Notes under the pieces: model-generated
The model's input: only the letters and a program-made list of their open reading frames with translations
Told to the model about the DNA's origin: nothing
Databases searched by the model: none
Source: Hyparrhenia diplandra
Taxonomy: Eukaryota > Streptophyta > Magnoliopsida > Poales > Poaceae
Direction: 5' to 3'
NCBI GenBank assembly: GCA_015847255.1
Contig: JADLZK010007305.1
Coordinates: forward strand, 1-64,000
DNA length: 64,000 nucleotides
In this document: one piece after another, positions 23,777 to 35,410 of the stretch
Numbering within the stretch: the first letter of the stretch is position 1
Layout: every line of letters starts with the position of its first letter
Made by a program: the position numbers and the translations under genes

Positions 23777-24006
23777 GAGGCTGTTTGGTTTAAAAGACTT
23801 TTTTAGGGATTTAAAAAGTTCTTTTTAGTCTTACTACCAAAAAGCAAGGGAGAGACTTTTTTTGAGACTTTTCCTCTATTATTAGTCCTTAAAAGACTCT
23901 CTTAGAGAGACTTGTTTTAAATAAAAAAAAAGGGGGAAAAGGAGACTTATTTTAAAAGGCTCTTGGACTAAAAAAAAAGTTTAGTCCCTAGGAACCAAAC
24001 AACACC
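23777..24006. mobile_element. Tourist-like miniature element A
   Basis: About 230 bp starting gaggctgtttggttt and ending aggaaccaaacaacacc (inverted repeats), flanked by ATA on both sides (23774-23776, 24007-24009). The interior repeats agactttt/agtccct words. Ends of the GG(N)3TGTTTGGTT form and a 3-bp TWA duplication fit PIF/Harbinger Tourist elements. Confidence 0.7.
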
Positions 24007-24975
24007 ATAGTCTTCCACAGACCACGGTCAAATTCAGAGGGGGGCAACGACATAGGGGATGAGAGGACGAGAGAGGCAGCGCACAGGGGACGGCGTCGTA
24101 CGGAGAGGTAGGTGCCAATGCCATGGAGGTGGAGAGAGGAGGCGCCGGCGCGAGGAGATGGTGAGAGGTGCCAAGCGGCATGGAGGCGGGGGCGACGGTT
24201 GCCGATGTGGACGCGGGTAGAAGCAGGATCGGAGCCGAGCGGCAGGGAGCAGGGGCGACTATGCGACGGGCCGGCCAGCGGGGAGCACAGGTGGCGGTAC
24301 ACGGTGGTGGTTCGCCGGCCCGTGACAACGAGTGTAGTGAGGATGAGGATTTCACTTCACCGAGACGTAATTCAGCTTGCGGACGTGCGGCACATATGCA
24401 AGTCAAGTTTTAATGGCGATGCTTTGCTGGTCTTATTAGCCTTATGAGTGGGTGGAGCCCACGTTAATGGCGATGGGATTTCGGCCTCAAACAAACTAGC
24501 GTCATACGTTCCTGATTCCCTTATCCCGGTCTATCCCTTGGCTTACAACAAGGACCACGCAAGTCTCGTCGTCCCCTCCCTTTTTCCATGTTGGTATCTC
24601 TCTGTACCTTTTTCCATTCGAGTGGGGCCTGAGGGGCATCGCCGGCGTGCGCCGCAGGACACGACGGCGAAGAGCGCGCGGCGGCCATGGAGTGCGCAAG
24701 TGTGGCGGCGCGGATGAGCATCGGTGTGCACGAGCGGCGGCGACAGCGCACGAGCAGGCACGGCCGCACGGCGAGACATGAAGCACGCGGCCCAGGTAGG
24801 TCCGGTTCCTCGACACTACTAACTGTGTGCGTGCTGCAGCTGCTGGTACGTACAACTCCACTGCTCAATCCGTCACTATAAATAAATCAATCGTTTCCTA
24901 TAATCCGCACGAGTCAGGCTATAACTTTAGAGGGAAAAGTAACAGACATAAAAGAGTATATTATGAACATAAATA

Positions 24976-25144
24976 TGTTCTATGACATATCTAATTATAC
25001 TAATTTGATGTTATAAATCTTAATGAGTTCTTCTATTATTGAAGTGAAGAACTGATGAATGTTGTTCTATGACATATCTAATTATACTAATTTGATGTCA
25101 TAAATCTTAACGAAGTTCTTCTATTATTAAAGAACCGATGAATG
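24976..25144. repeat. Tandem duplication of an ~85-bp segment
   Basis: Copies at 24976-25061 and 25063-25144 both run from tgttctatgacatatc to gatgaatg and differ at only a few bases and one short indel. It is a recent local duplication in AT-rich intergenic DNA. Confidence 0.85.
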
Positions 25145-25551
25145 TGACTTTGGATGCTTCATACTTTGGCTCCACTACAATGGCATACAATGGTGCAATA
25201 GTTGCAGAGCCATTAAAGCGCTACGGCTTCACCAAATATGCCCTTAGTTGGAGCCGCTCCTTCATGGCACCTCTTTGCATGTAGCTAATACTAGTGGTCT
25301 CAATTAAAGTTAGCCATATAGAAAAAAAAAATAGTTGAAGTCATATTTTTAATATCGCAAACTAGTGAAATTATTTGATGCTAATATGACCATTTCTCTT
25401 TCTAGGTAGGCATTCTTTGGCTCGCTTACCTTTTTTCTCTCATAATCAGTCTCAATTTTCTTCCAAAAGCTTTGCTTGCGCCTTTTGTTATTTGAGTATT
25501 GACACCCTTGCAAGACCGACATGGCACAAGGCCGCTATTTGAGATGATATA

Positions 25552-25733
25552 GGCCCTGTTTGGTTTATTAGTCATAAGACTTTTTTTAGTCCTAGGGTCT
25601 TTTCTAAAAAAAAAAAGAAACTCTCAAGGAGAACCTTTTTGGGACTTTTAGTAAAAAGTAAAAAAAAAACTCCCTCCTATTTGGTTTCATAGGTATTAAA
25701 AGAAACTCTTTTTAGTCCCAACTCCAAATAGCC
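25552..25733. mobile_element. Tourist-like miniature element B
   Basis: Starts ggccctgtttggttt and ends ctccaaatagcc, the degenerate inverted complement. The interior is made of agactttt/agtccc words as in the other Tourist-like copies. Target-site duplication not resolved. Lies about 480 bp upstream of the transketolase start codon region. Confidence 0.55.
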
Positions 25734-26111
25734 TCTCTAACCAACACATTGGTGTGTTGGAGAAAACCTTGATACGAGCCCTGCCGAAATGACTCTTAGG
25801 ACTCACAAGTGTGTCTTGCCTTGAACAGAGCTACGTCATCCAAATTGTCCTCATTTCACATTTTTTATCTCTCCAAAAGTAGATTCAGATCACGAAGAGG
25901 TTGATTGGTGTGAACTTATAAAATACAAAAATGAAGCATTTGCTGACTGAAAGCTCTACCAACCCACCCTTTAGCAGCCCAATGGCGGCTTCAACAAACC
26001 TCTGGTCCATGGACCATGTCCACGGGGATTTCCCTAGCCGCCTCAGCTCAGCTGCTACCTTCTCCTTCTTCTTGTTGTTGGCAACGCGTCCCCCAGAACG
26101 CACCCCGGAGT

Positions 26112-26120
26112 CTATACATA
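26112..26120 (+). promoter_or_regulatory. Possible TATA box of transketolase
   Basis: ctatacata about 90 bp before the start codon is followed by a pyrimidine-rich leader (ccccctcccctccc), a common arrangement in grass photosynthetic genes. It is a weak match to the TATAAATA consensus. Confidence 0.4.
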
Positions 26121-26208
26121 AGCCCCCTCCCCTCCCATCTCTGATCTCCCCGACCGCAGGCTCGCCATCTCCGCCCGCCTCTCCTCCTCCTCCACCCATC
26201 ACAGCACC

Positions 26209-29200
26209 ATGGCCACGCACTCCGTCGCCGCCGCGCACGCCACCATCGCCGCCGCGCGCGCGGCGCCGGGCGCCGGGGCGTCGTCGGTCCCGGCCGAGCG
26301 CCTAGGCTTCAGGCTCAGCTCGCTCGCCGGCCGCGGCCTGCGCTCCCCCGCTACCTTCTTCCCGCAGAAGCGCGCCGTCCGCGGCCGCCGCCTCCCGCCG
26401 CCACCGCGTCGTGCGCGCCGCCGCCGTCGAGACGCTCGAGGGGAAGGCCGCCACGGGCGAGCTGCTCGACAAGTCGGTCAACACGATCCGGTTCTTGGCC
26501 ATCGACGCCGTCGAGAAGGCCAACCCGGACACCGGGCCTCCCCATGGGATGCGCGCCCATGGGACACATCCTCTACGATGAGGTCATGCGCTACAACCCC
26601 AAGAACCCCTACTGGTTCAACCGCGACCGCTTCGTTCTCTCCGCCGGACACGGATGCATGCTCCAGTACGCCCTGCTCCACCTCGCCGGATACGACAGCG
26701 TTAAGGTAACCCAGCTGATTCACTTCTCCATGCTATTGATGTGTTTGTTTGCATCTTCTGTTTGTTGTGCGTGGGATTTGACCCTGGGTGGGTTGGTTGG
26801 TTGGAGCGGCGAAATCGGGGGTAGGTTCGTGTGTAAAGTTTGGATCTTTGTTTGGTAAAATAGTGGAAAGCTTGATCTCGACTGCTATTTTGGTGGCGGC
26901 CTAGGAAAGGCTGTGCCTGCCTTTGTCCAGTTGTCAGGGATGTATTATTATGATAATAAGGGGGAAGCTAAGTTTCCTAGGAAAATTGGTTGGAGACTCA
27001 GACGTTACACCATGGACCTGTCATCACTCATGCTTTAGTTGAGCAGAACTATTTGAGTGTAATTCACCTCACTAGAGTTGCTAGGTGTTTGATAAGCATC
27101 TCCTGTGTGACTGAATTACTTCTCCTGTGTGACTGAATTTCTTTTTAACTATGGTTGGTATGCTGCTGCTGTAGGAGGAGGATTTGAAGCAGTTCAGGCA
27201 ATGGGGAAGCAAGACACCAGGCCACCCTGAGAACTTTGAGACTCCAGGAGTTGAAGTTACCACTGGTCTGTTTACTTCTCTACTGGGCTGACCATTTGCT
27301 GTGAATTGCCCTGCTGTACTGTATGTAAAGCTAAAAGTTTTGGTTTTCCAATATGGTTGTTCTGCAGGACCTCTTGGTCAGGGTATCGCCAATGCTGTTG
27401 GGTTGGCACTAGCGGAGAAGCACCTGGCTGCCCGCTTCAACAAGCCTGACAGTGAGATCGTTGACCACTACACGTAATACTTCTAATAATAATCTGAACT
27501 TTCAGTGTCTTGCTTTTAGTCTGTGTGGTGCAGTTTTGGTAACATGATTCATGGAATTTGTACAGGTACGCTATTTTGGGAGATGGTTGCCAAATGGAGG
27601 GTATTGCCAATGAAGCTTGCTCCTTGGCTGGACACTGGGGTCTTGGCAAGTTGATTGCTTTCTATGATGACAACCACATTTCCATCGATGGAGATACTGA
27701 GATTGCATTCACAGAGGACGTGAGCACCCGCTTTGAGGCTCTTGGGTGGCACACAATCTGGGTTAAGAATGGGAACAATGGCTATGATGACATCCGTGCA
27801 GCCATTAAGGAGGCAAAGGCAGTTACCGACAAGCCCACCTTAATCAAGGTTGGTTTCTTTTGTATCTGCAACCTTTTATGTTTTGTTTGCTGTAGATTTT
27901 ATATTACTGGTCTAATTTGTACTCTATTTAGGTGACTACCACAATTGGTTTTGGATCTCCCAACAAGGCCAACTCATACAGTGTCCATGGAAGTGCACTG
28001 GGTGCCAAAGAGGTTGAAGCAACCAGGCAGAACCTTGGATGGCCCTATGAGCCATTCTTTGTACCAGAGGACGTCAAGAGGTTGGTATACTCTCTGTTCT
28101 AGTAATCTAGTTATTGTCTTTATGAGTTAGTGAAGTGCATAGCGCTCAAATGGTTTCTTTGAATGGATCATTGCAGCCACTGGAGCCGCCACACACCCGA
28201 AGGCGCTGCACTTGAGGCTGAGTGGAATGCTAAGTTTGCAGAGTATGAGAAGAAGTATGCTGATGATGCAGCAACCTTGAAAAGTATCATCACAGGAGAG
28301 TTGCCCACTGGCTGGGCTGATGCACTTCCTGTAAGAATACATATCTATTCTTAATACTGCAGTTGGTACTGATACATGGAGAATTAAGCCCTAACGGTAG
28401 ATTCTTGCTTTTCTCTCTCTATAGAAATACACTCCAGAGATCCCAGGAGATGCCACCAGGAACCTCTCCCAGCAGTGCTTGAATGCACTTGCTAATGTTG
28501 TTCCCGGTCTTATTGGAGGCAGTGCTGATCTTGCGTCCTCCAACATGACTCTGCTTAAGATGTTTGGTGACTTCCAGAAGGATACGCCTGAAGAGCGCAA
28601 TGTCCGGTTTGGAGTCAGAGAGCATGGAATGGGCGCCATTTGCAATGGCATTGCTCTGCACAGTCCAGGGTTTGTTCCATATTGTGCTACATTCTTTGTC
28701 TTCACTGATTACATGAGAGGTGCCATCAGGATCTCAGCTCTGTCTGAAGCCGGAGTTATCTATGTAATGACCCACGACTCTATTGGTCTTGGAGAAGATG
28801 GCCCGACCCATCAGCCCATTGAGCACTTGGTGAGTTTCCGTGCAATGCCAAACATATTGATGCTCCGGCCTGCTGATGGCAATGAGACCGCTGGAGCATA
28901 CAAAGTTGCAGTTCTCAACAGGAAGAGGCCATCTATTCTCGCGCTCTCCAGGCAAAAGCTTCCTAACCTGCCTGGTACCTCAATTGAGGGCGTTGAGAAG
29001 GGTGGATATACAATCTCTGACAACTCAACTGGCAACAAGCCTGATCTCATTGTGTTGGGTACCGGCTCTGAACTGGAGATTGCGGAAAAGGCTGCCGGTG
29101 AGTTGAGGAAGGAGGGGAAGACAGTCCGTGTTGTATCATTTGTTTCCTGGGAACTTTTCGATGAGCAGTCAGATGAATACAAGGAGAGTGTCCTCCCTGC

Positions 29201-29381
29201 GGCGGTTACCGCAAGAATCAGCATTGAGGCTGGGTCTACTCTCGGCTGGCAGAAGTATATTGGAGCCAAGGGCAAGGCCATTGGCATCGACAAATTCGGT
29301 GCTAGTGCTCCTGCCGGAACAATCTACAAGGAGTATGGCATCACTGTGGAGAGCATCATCGCGGCGGCCAAGAGCTTTTAA
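26209..29381 (+). CDS. TKT: Chloroplast transketolase, seven exons, exon 1 frameshifted as sequenced
   Basis: Thiamine-diphosphate enzyme of the Calvin cycle and oxidative pentose phosphate pathway. It moves two-carbon units and interconverts erythrose-4-phosphate, a shikimate-pathway precursor. Exons: 26209-26705, 27175-27265, 27368-27473, 27566-27848, 27932-28080, 28177-28330, 28425-29381, all GT-AG. Exon 1 has an Ala/Arg-rich plastid transit peptide (MATHSVAAAHATIAAARAAP), then VETLEGKAATGELLDKSVN, PMGHILYDEVMRYNP and FVLSAGHGCMLQYALLHLAG. Exon 4 holds the ThDP/metal motif GDGCQMEGIANEACSL and YDDNHISIDGDTE. The last exon holds VRFGVREHGMGA, the DSIGLGEDGPTHQP loop and the C-terminal ITVESIIAAAKSF. 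Exon 1 contains two frame changes (about 26372-26378 and, a 2-base loss, about 26526-26536). Exons 2-7 are intact. Given the strong conservation I treat the gene as functional, with probable sequence errors in GC-rich exon 1. Confidence 0.95.
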
Positions 29382-29467
29382 GAGTTGATAACAACAGTCT
29401 TGAGTTTTTTGTCATCGTTGATGCCAAAGGGACACTATGCCTCGAGGTCTTGTGCCCCAAAGATTGG

Positions 29468-29820
29468 AATAAACAATGGAGGGAGTGGAAGGATGCCTGC
29501 ATTTGGAGCGCGTGAGTGGTATTTTAGGCCTGTAATAAACAATGCCTTTTCCATTTACGTTGGTTTTATTTGGTGACCCTCACACGAACATGATTCATGA
29601 AGGTGACTGGGTGAGCCTGATTATTAGATCGGGTCTTGGTTTTTGGTAACATTGGCAATGAACTTACTGCCTTGCAGCGATGTTTCATTCTTTGTTGGAT
29701 CGTGGGTTTAAGCCGCATTGTGTTTTAGTTGTTGCTTTTTTTTTGTTTGGTCTTTGAATGATACAGTTTACTAATGGCTTTTATGATAGTACATAGCACT
29801 TAGACATTGAGCTCAATAAA
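29468..29820 (+). terminator. Polyadenylation signals after transketolase
   Basis: AATAAA occurs at 29468-29473, 29534-29539 and 29815-29820 in the T-rich 3' flank. The first two, 90-160 bp after the stop codon, are the most likely used. Confidence 0.5.
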
Positions 29821-30174
29821 TGTGATGTATTTTCTTCCAGTTTGTCTCGAAATCAAACCAAACTTGTTTAGAACCATTGCTATTGTAACAACCTTTGTTC
29901 AGTTCAAATGCCTGCCTTGATGTGCTGAACTTGCTGCATCAACTGATGTTGTAATGCGCAACATCATCTGAATCTGAATGTAATGCCCTTGTCATCAAGA
30001 AGGATATGAACAAAATACCAATGCTGTTGCCTCAGCAATCGGCATGGCTAGCTTTCTCTGCTGTTATCAGGACTTGTTCAGCTGAAGGTCCTGTCTGAAT
30101 GTTGCTTGGCTGTGGGTTCAATTTTTGTGTGGCCTGGATGCTGTTGCTCGCTGAGTGGAGGCGAGTGTTGGGAG

Positions 30175-30720
30175 CTACTATATACCCAGCATGGCTAAGA
30201 TGAGCTCACTCCACTCCACTGCTTGCCTGTCCCTTTTTTTTTTTGGATGTGGAATTGGGTGTGAGCTGAAAACGAAATTTGTGAACTGGAAACAAAGATG
30301 GGCTATCCGGCCGGCCAATTGGAATAAGGATATGTTTCCTGGCCGCCGTATCCAATTCACTTCATACGTATCAGATACACGTATGCAGCTTGATATGTAT
30401 CAAAAAATCATAGTACGGCTAGGATACCTATCCGCGGCGTATCATAGGTGAATGTTGCTTGGCTGTGGCTTCACATCAGGAATTCAGGACACCACCAGGC
30501 TGTCTCTTGTGGCAGTTTTGTGTGGCCTGGACTGGACGCTCTTGCTCGCCCACTCCACTCCACTCCACTACACTACCTACCCAAGTACCCAGTCTGGCCA
30601 AGATGGGCTCACTCCACTCCACGCCACTGCTTGTGCGCTCTGTTGTTTTCTGGAATTGGAGGTGATCGAGCTGAAAATGAAGTTTGTGAATAGAAACAAA
30701 GATGGGGCTATCCATATTGT
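30175..30720. repeat. Duplicated ~140-bp segment flanking an inserted block
   Basis: The segments 30175-30305 and about 30580-30712 share tacccag, then ctcactccactcca, then ggaattgg, gagctgaaaa, aaacaaagatgg and gctatcc in order. The 130-bp block at 30306-30437 between them, with repeated gtatc/gatac words, looks like a small DNA-transposon remnant. Confidence 0.55.
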
Positions 30721-31024
30721 CATCTTGTTTAAGGTGTTTTGAGCCTCACGAATCATGACGACAGGACTATGCGAGTGTCTCTGCTGGTCGCTGTCGTTGC
30801 CCTTCCTTTTATCTTTTGGCCGCCCTGCCCCTGCCCCTGCCCCCATGCGTTTGGTGGTGTTGCCCTGACTGAAAAAACTGAGTGACGTTTCTTCTGTTCA
30901 GTCGTCCTGAATAATGAGCACAGCTAAACCACTCCGATAAACTCTGTGTACTTGTGTCAGTTTATGTTTCGTAGGATGTACGTACATGCTTAAACTGAAT
31001 GAATAGAACAAATAAGGGAAGTAA

Positions 31025-31225
31025 GACCCTGTTTGGTTACCAAGAGACTAGGAATTAGGGACTAATTTTTAGTCTCATTAAGTCCCTAAATTACCAAACA
31101 TGAGGACTAGAGACTAATTTTTAGTCCCTATTAGTTCCTAGTTCACTAGACTCTTAGGAGGGGCTAGGGACTAAATTTTAGTCCTATTAGTCTACAGTCC
31201 CTAGTCCCTCCATCCAAACAAGCCC
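31025..31225. mobile_element. Tourist-like miniature element C, TAA duplication
   Basis: 201 bp starting gaccctgtttggtt and ending atccaaacaagccc, flanked by TAA at 31022-31024 and 31226-31228. The interior is made of repeated agactaattttagtccct words in both orientations. PIF/Harbinger Tourist type. Confidence 0.8.
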
Positions 31226-31505
31226 TAAGTCGCAAACAAGAAAGAATTGAAGTCAGAATTTTGATGTATATGTTTTTTCGAGAACGTGTCCGTTGACACG
31301 TGTTCCGCCAAACAGAAAAAGGATGTTACACCAGTCACTAGAGCAGGCTGTCTCGCTCCTCCCCTGAAGACTCCTTAGTTCCGTTTTCTCAGAGTCGAAC
31401 CAGGTCATCGGCCAACCGAACGCGGCAATGCAGCCATCAATTAAAGAGAAGCTGATGCAGGTTTTCGTTTTGGTTCTCCGGCTGTCACAGTGAATATGAG
31501 TGTAA

Positions 31506-31527
31506 TTCCTGACGCCTTCTAAGCCTA
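31506..31527 (-). promoter_or_regulatory. miR2118-type target site, unit 1
   Basis: Plus strand TTCCTGACGCC then ttctaagccta. Minus-strand TATA-like GATATAAG lies near 31760, about 235 bp upstream. The 5' part matches miR2118 members starting UUCCUGA, with one deviation at position 8. Confidence 0.6.
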
Positions 31528-32952
31528 CACAATGTCTCATCCAAAACTCAACATGATCATCGAACACGTCTCCAACCCATAATATGCATCTATATCTGAC
31601 TCAATCTGTTCAAAGAATTGGCACGACACATATCATCTAAGCCTACACGATTTCTCTAATGGACTGAAAAGCTAGCCTGCAAGTGGAAGCGAAAGCGGAT
31701 GATGATGCTAGCTTATGGATGGTGGCATTGTGGATGTGTGGTTTCTGCGTCTTCGTGGACTTATATCTTGCTCCTGTCGCTCTCCATGTCTTTCAGCATT
31801 AATATAGGGTCACCTAAAACAACATTCAGCTCCTGTAAAGAGAAGGACAACGGAACAAGGTTGCATAATTACACTGGAGTTAAGACTGTCAGGCAGATAC
31901 CATGGCAAGCAGTTCGATCACATGTGCTTGCTGCTCATAATAAATGGCTCTGCTAATTTAACTGGATTTTCTAATAATACGTGTTGAGATAATAGAGTAC
32001 TTTGTGTAGGATTATTCGTGTTTGACTAGTCTTTAGTTGATCTAGTCATTTGCTCCGAATCAGTACAATTCACCAGCAATGTGGTTTGCTTGCTGTTCTC
32101 CTAATATGGTCCGGTGGCAGATAAATATATATGTGCACAGTCACACTGAAACAGAAACTAGCAGTGAAGCTGAAAGTACTTTCATATTGAAACTCTCTTA
32201 TTAATTAGTTTTCATACTGAAACTGTCAATGTAATGCGGCTGTCATCACGAAAAACAATTGAAGCTCTCTGCTCCAAATCAGTACAATTGAAGCTTTGAA
32301 GCTCTCTGCTTTCGGAGGTTGTGTTGCTCTGACTGAAAAACTGAGTCGCTTTTGGTTTGTTCAGTCGTCCTGAATAACGTGCATAGCCAATCACTCTGAT
32401 ACACTCATTGTTCTTGTGTCGTTTACGTTTTCTAGGATGTACATGCTTAAACTGAATGAAAAGGACAAATAAGAGAAGTTTCAGTATGAATATGCAACAT
32501 GGGAGTCAAACCCGGGGCCTAACTGGAAGAGCTTAACCATGTCAAATTCATTTGGCAACATTTGCTATAAATTTCTTTTTTTTCCACAAACATGTATAAC
32601 ACGTCTGCCAAAAGAATAAAAGTTATTACAACACTGCAGCCACTAGCACAAATTCGGGAGAAGCATGGACACTGAAGCTAGCAATGCAGCCACCAGTCTA
32701 ACCATGACTGCCCTTGAAGCATTGGATGCTCATGCAGGCCGAGTGGCGCTAGGACGCGGCACCATACCTCCGTTGCAAACACACAGCCAAGCAAGAGGTG
32801 TTGAGCCATTTGCCGCGTCCGGCGAAGTCACCTAACCTCAACATGGACAAAGGAAGCAACCATGGATCCTCCTCAGCAGCAGGACATCGCTGTTGTGTGC
32901 ATAACGACATCGTAGGCAAGCTGAATGGCTATAAGAGTGAATATGAATGTAA

Positions 32953-32974
32953 TTCCCGATGCCTTCGAAGCCTA
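32953..32974 (-). promoter_or_regulatory. miR2118-type target site, unit 2
   Basis: Plus strand TTCCCGATGCC then ttcgaagccta; positions 1-12 match miR2118 exactly. The minus-strand TATA-like GATATAAGGG is near 33175, about 200 bp upstream. Conserved flanking blocks are present. Confidence 0.65.
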
Positions 32975-33999
32975 CAAAGTGTCTCATCCAAAACCCTCGA
33001 CATGATCGAACACGTCTCTAACACTGAATCTATTCCAAGAATTGGCATGGCACAGATAGTCTAACCTTCATGTCTTCTCTGATCGATTCAAAAGCTCGGA
33101 AATGGAAGCTGATGATGCTTATGGGTGCTGGCAATGTGGCGTTGTCGATGTCTGGTTTCTGCATCTTCGTTGCCCTTATATCGGCCAATGTCGCTCCCCA
33201 CATCCTTGAGCATTAACGCAGGTCACCTAAACCAGCATTCAACTGCAGATCAATTGCATGTCAATTGCATGTGCTTGCTGCATTCACTTTTTTTTTTTTT
33301 TTGTCGGGCCATTCACTCGTATTTCTACACACTGTACCAAGCAGTTCAATTACATGTGCTTGCTGCATGCTCACAATAAATGGCTCAGCTGATTTAACTG
33401 GTTTTTCTAATAATACATACCGCGAGATAGATAGTACTTTGGGTTGGATTCATGTTTGGCATGTCTTATTTGATCCATTGATACAGTCATTTGCTCCGAA
33501 TCATTACGATTCATAAGCAATGTGGTTTGCTTGCTATTCTGCTCCTTTTATATGGTACGGTGGCTGATGATATATATGTGCACAGTCATACTGAAACTGA
33601 AACTGAAACTAGTGAAGCTGAAAGTACTTTGATACTGAAACTCTTCGATTAATTTTCATACTAAAACTGAAAGAAATAAAGCTGAAATTCGAGGCATGGA
33701 AGAGCTCAACCACGTCAAGGTAATTCCTTTGTCTCTTGCCACATCAGTTGCTGTTGCGACGTGCAACATCATCTGATCTGAATATGAATGTTATTCCGCT
33801 GTCATCACAAGAAACGAGTGAAGAAAATACCAATGCTGTTAACTTCAGCATGGCCAGATATCTCTGATGTCATCAGGACATGTTTGTTCTGCTGAAGCTC
33901 CCTTTTGAATGTTGCGTGGCTGTGGGCTGTTCACCTGAGACATGTAAGCATGAGGACACACGAATCCTGCCAATTTTGTATGAGAGTTTTCCACCTATG

Positions 34000-34906
34000 C
34001 CATTATAAAAGATGGCTCTTCCACTGAAGCCATTGAAAAATTTTGTTGGACATATGTGCCATTGCGTTTATCTTTTTTACCACACAAGCCATTCCGTCCC
34101 ATAATCATTGCTAACGGTGTTAAACAGAGCTGTAAAATGACATAAATACCCTTAGGTGGACCCCACCTGTCGTCAAAAAGAGCTACATTGTCATCTCCTA
34201 TCTCCGACTTGTTCCCATCGCCACAACTCTCCCTTTGAACCAATAGCTTTGACCTCTCATACCTCCAAATCTGTTGATCAAATGCTTTGCTACCTATTAC
34301 AAAAATTGTAGCACTTGAAAATCTGGACAACTTTTAGTTTGGCCAAATTTCAAGTTTAGTTACAAAATTTTGTGGAACGTGCGAATAAACAAAGTTAGGT
34401 TTCGGATTTAAAATTCGAAATTTGCCCCGACTTTGGCTTAAGATCCCTTCAAATCTATAAACCCTAGAGCAGATCGGTTTCCACCATCTTGAAGCTTGAG
34501 AAATTCTCTACAATCTATAGTTTAGGTTTTTCTCGAGTTGTATTAAAAATGTTGATTATAATTCGGGGAAAAATATATGTTTTTCGGCCATTTTCGTTGT
34601 TTCCATGCGGTGGTGGGGGCCATGGCATGGCGAGCACCAGCTCCACCGCGGTCTCGCCGCCGCGTGCGGGCAGCTTCGCCCGTGGCCTTTCGCCGGCGCC
34701 GCGAAGCGTGCACCTCCGCTCCGCCCGCGTCCCGCCCGGCGCAAGATGTGGGCAGCTTCGCCGCGGCTCACGTCGCGTTCGGCTTCGCCGCGGCCTCGCC
34801 CGGCCAGCGGCGTGCACCTCCGCCGATGTGGCGCTCACCGAGGCCGTAGCTGGGAGGTGGGAAGATGCCGGCCGATGGTGTAGAGGAGCCGAGCGCCTGC
34901 GTGGTC
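34000..34906. mobile_element. Transposon-derived sequence between units 2 and 3
   Basis: Starts with 'cacctatgccatt..gccattgcg..gccattccgtcccataa', similar in style to the left end of the 1.4-kb element at 37119. It runs through AT-rich sequence into a GC-rich block at 34600-34900. Ends and target duplication were not resolved. GC-rich open frames on both strands are not recognisable. Confidence 0.35.
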
Positions 34907-35314
34907 CTATTGGGTGGTGAGCTTGGACACATTGAGGCGTAGACTGTCGACGACACTCTCCAACGCGGCGATGGTGTGCTCAAGCTCGGCGACGCGGGCG
35001 TCCCGCTCGTCCGAGATCTGGTCCACGTGGGTCGCCTCTAGGTCTCGGAGGCGTTGCTCGATGGCGGGGTTGACTTGGGCCTGGAGCGTGACATTGTCGA
35101 TGCAGAGGCCCTCGAGCTCGCGAGGCGGCACTCGGATGGAGATGGAGGCCGGCACGAACTCCAGGTTGGCGAGGTGCTGGGCGTTGGCGTGGTTCGCTGA
35201 CTCCAAATTGGCGACACGACTCTCCCACTTGGTCTCGAGTTTGTTGAATCGCCGATTCGACTCGACGCGCGACTTCTGGGTCTCGTCGAGGAGGAGCTTC
35301 ATCGATGGCTCCAT
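34907..35314 (-). CDS. Gag N-terminal fragment of a Ty3-gypsy retrotransposon
   Basis: A 135-codon minus-strand frame begins MEPSMKLLLDETQKSRVESN and continues as a predicted coiled coil rich in Glu, Leu and Arg (LESANHANAQHLANLE, LRDLEATHVDQ, LEHTIAALESVVDSLR). This is typical of the N-terminus of grass gypsy Gag. It starts about 85 bp downstream of the primer-binding site listed next. The frame stops before the capsid core, and no protease, reverse transcriptase or integrase follows, so the element is truncated. Confidence 0.7.
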   Translation of the reverse strand: MEPSMKLLLDETQKSRVESNRRFNKLETKWESRVANLESANHANAQHLANLEFVPASISIRVPPRELEGLCIDNVTLQAQVNPAIEQRLRDLEATHVDQISDERDARVAELEHTIAALESVVDSLRLNVSKLTTQ

Positions 35315-35398
35315 GGCGCCGCACGCGCGAGGATTGAAGCCTGGTGTAGTGATCGTGCCCGGCCGCCGTCGACGATTCGGTGGCTAGATTGTGCCTAG

Positions 35399-35408
35399 TC
35401 TGATACCA
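35399..35408 (-). other. Primer-binding site of the gypsy fragment
   Basis: Minus strand TGGTATCAGA, the complement of the initiator-Met tRNA 3' end, lies 2 bases after the CA end of the putative LTR and before the gag frame. Confidence 0.75.
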
Positions 35409-35410
35409 GA

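Larger units (their letters stand above)
24007..26100. other. Intergenic DNA upstream of transketolase
   Basis: Contains a GC-rich stretch (24010-24870) with overlapping spurious frames on both strands, then AT-rich sequence holding a tandem repeat and a Tourist-like element listed separately. No protein or RNA gene was recognised. Confidence 0.5.

Noticed and set aside
26209..26709. Single 166-codon protein or programmed frameshifting in transketolase exon 1
   Set aside because: The tail of this frame is an out-of-frame reading of conserved transketolase sequence. There is no slippery site and structure, and similar indels occur in neighbouring genes, so error or mutation is the simpler explanation.
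31527..31540. caatgtctca next to the sites, matching the last 10 nt of miR2275
   Set aside because: Only the 3' end agrees and the microRNA-critical 5' half does not. I treat it as coincidence.
34489..34920. 143-codon plus-strand frame in a GC-rich stretch
   Set aside because: It has equally long competitors on both strands, no recognisable domain, and lies in transposon-derived DNA.
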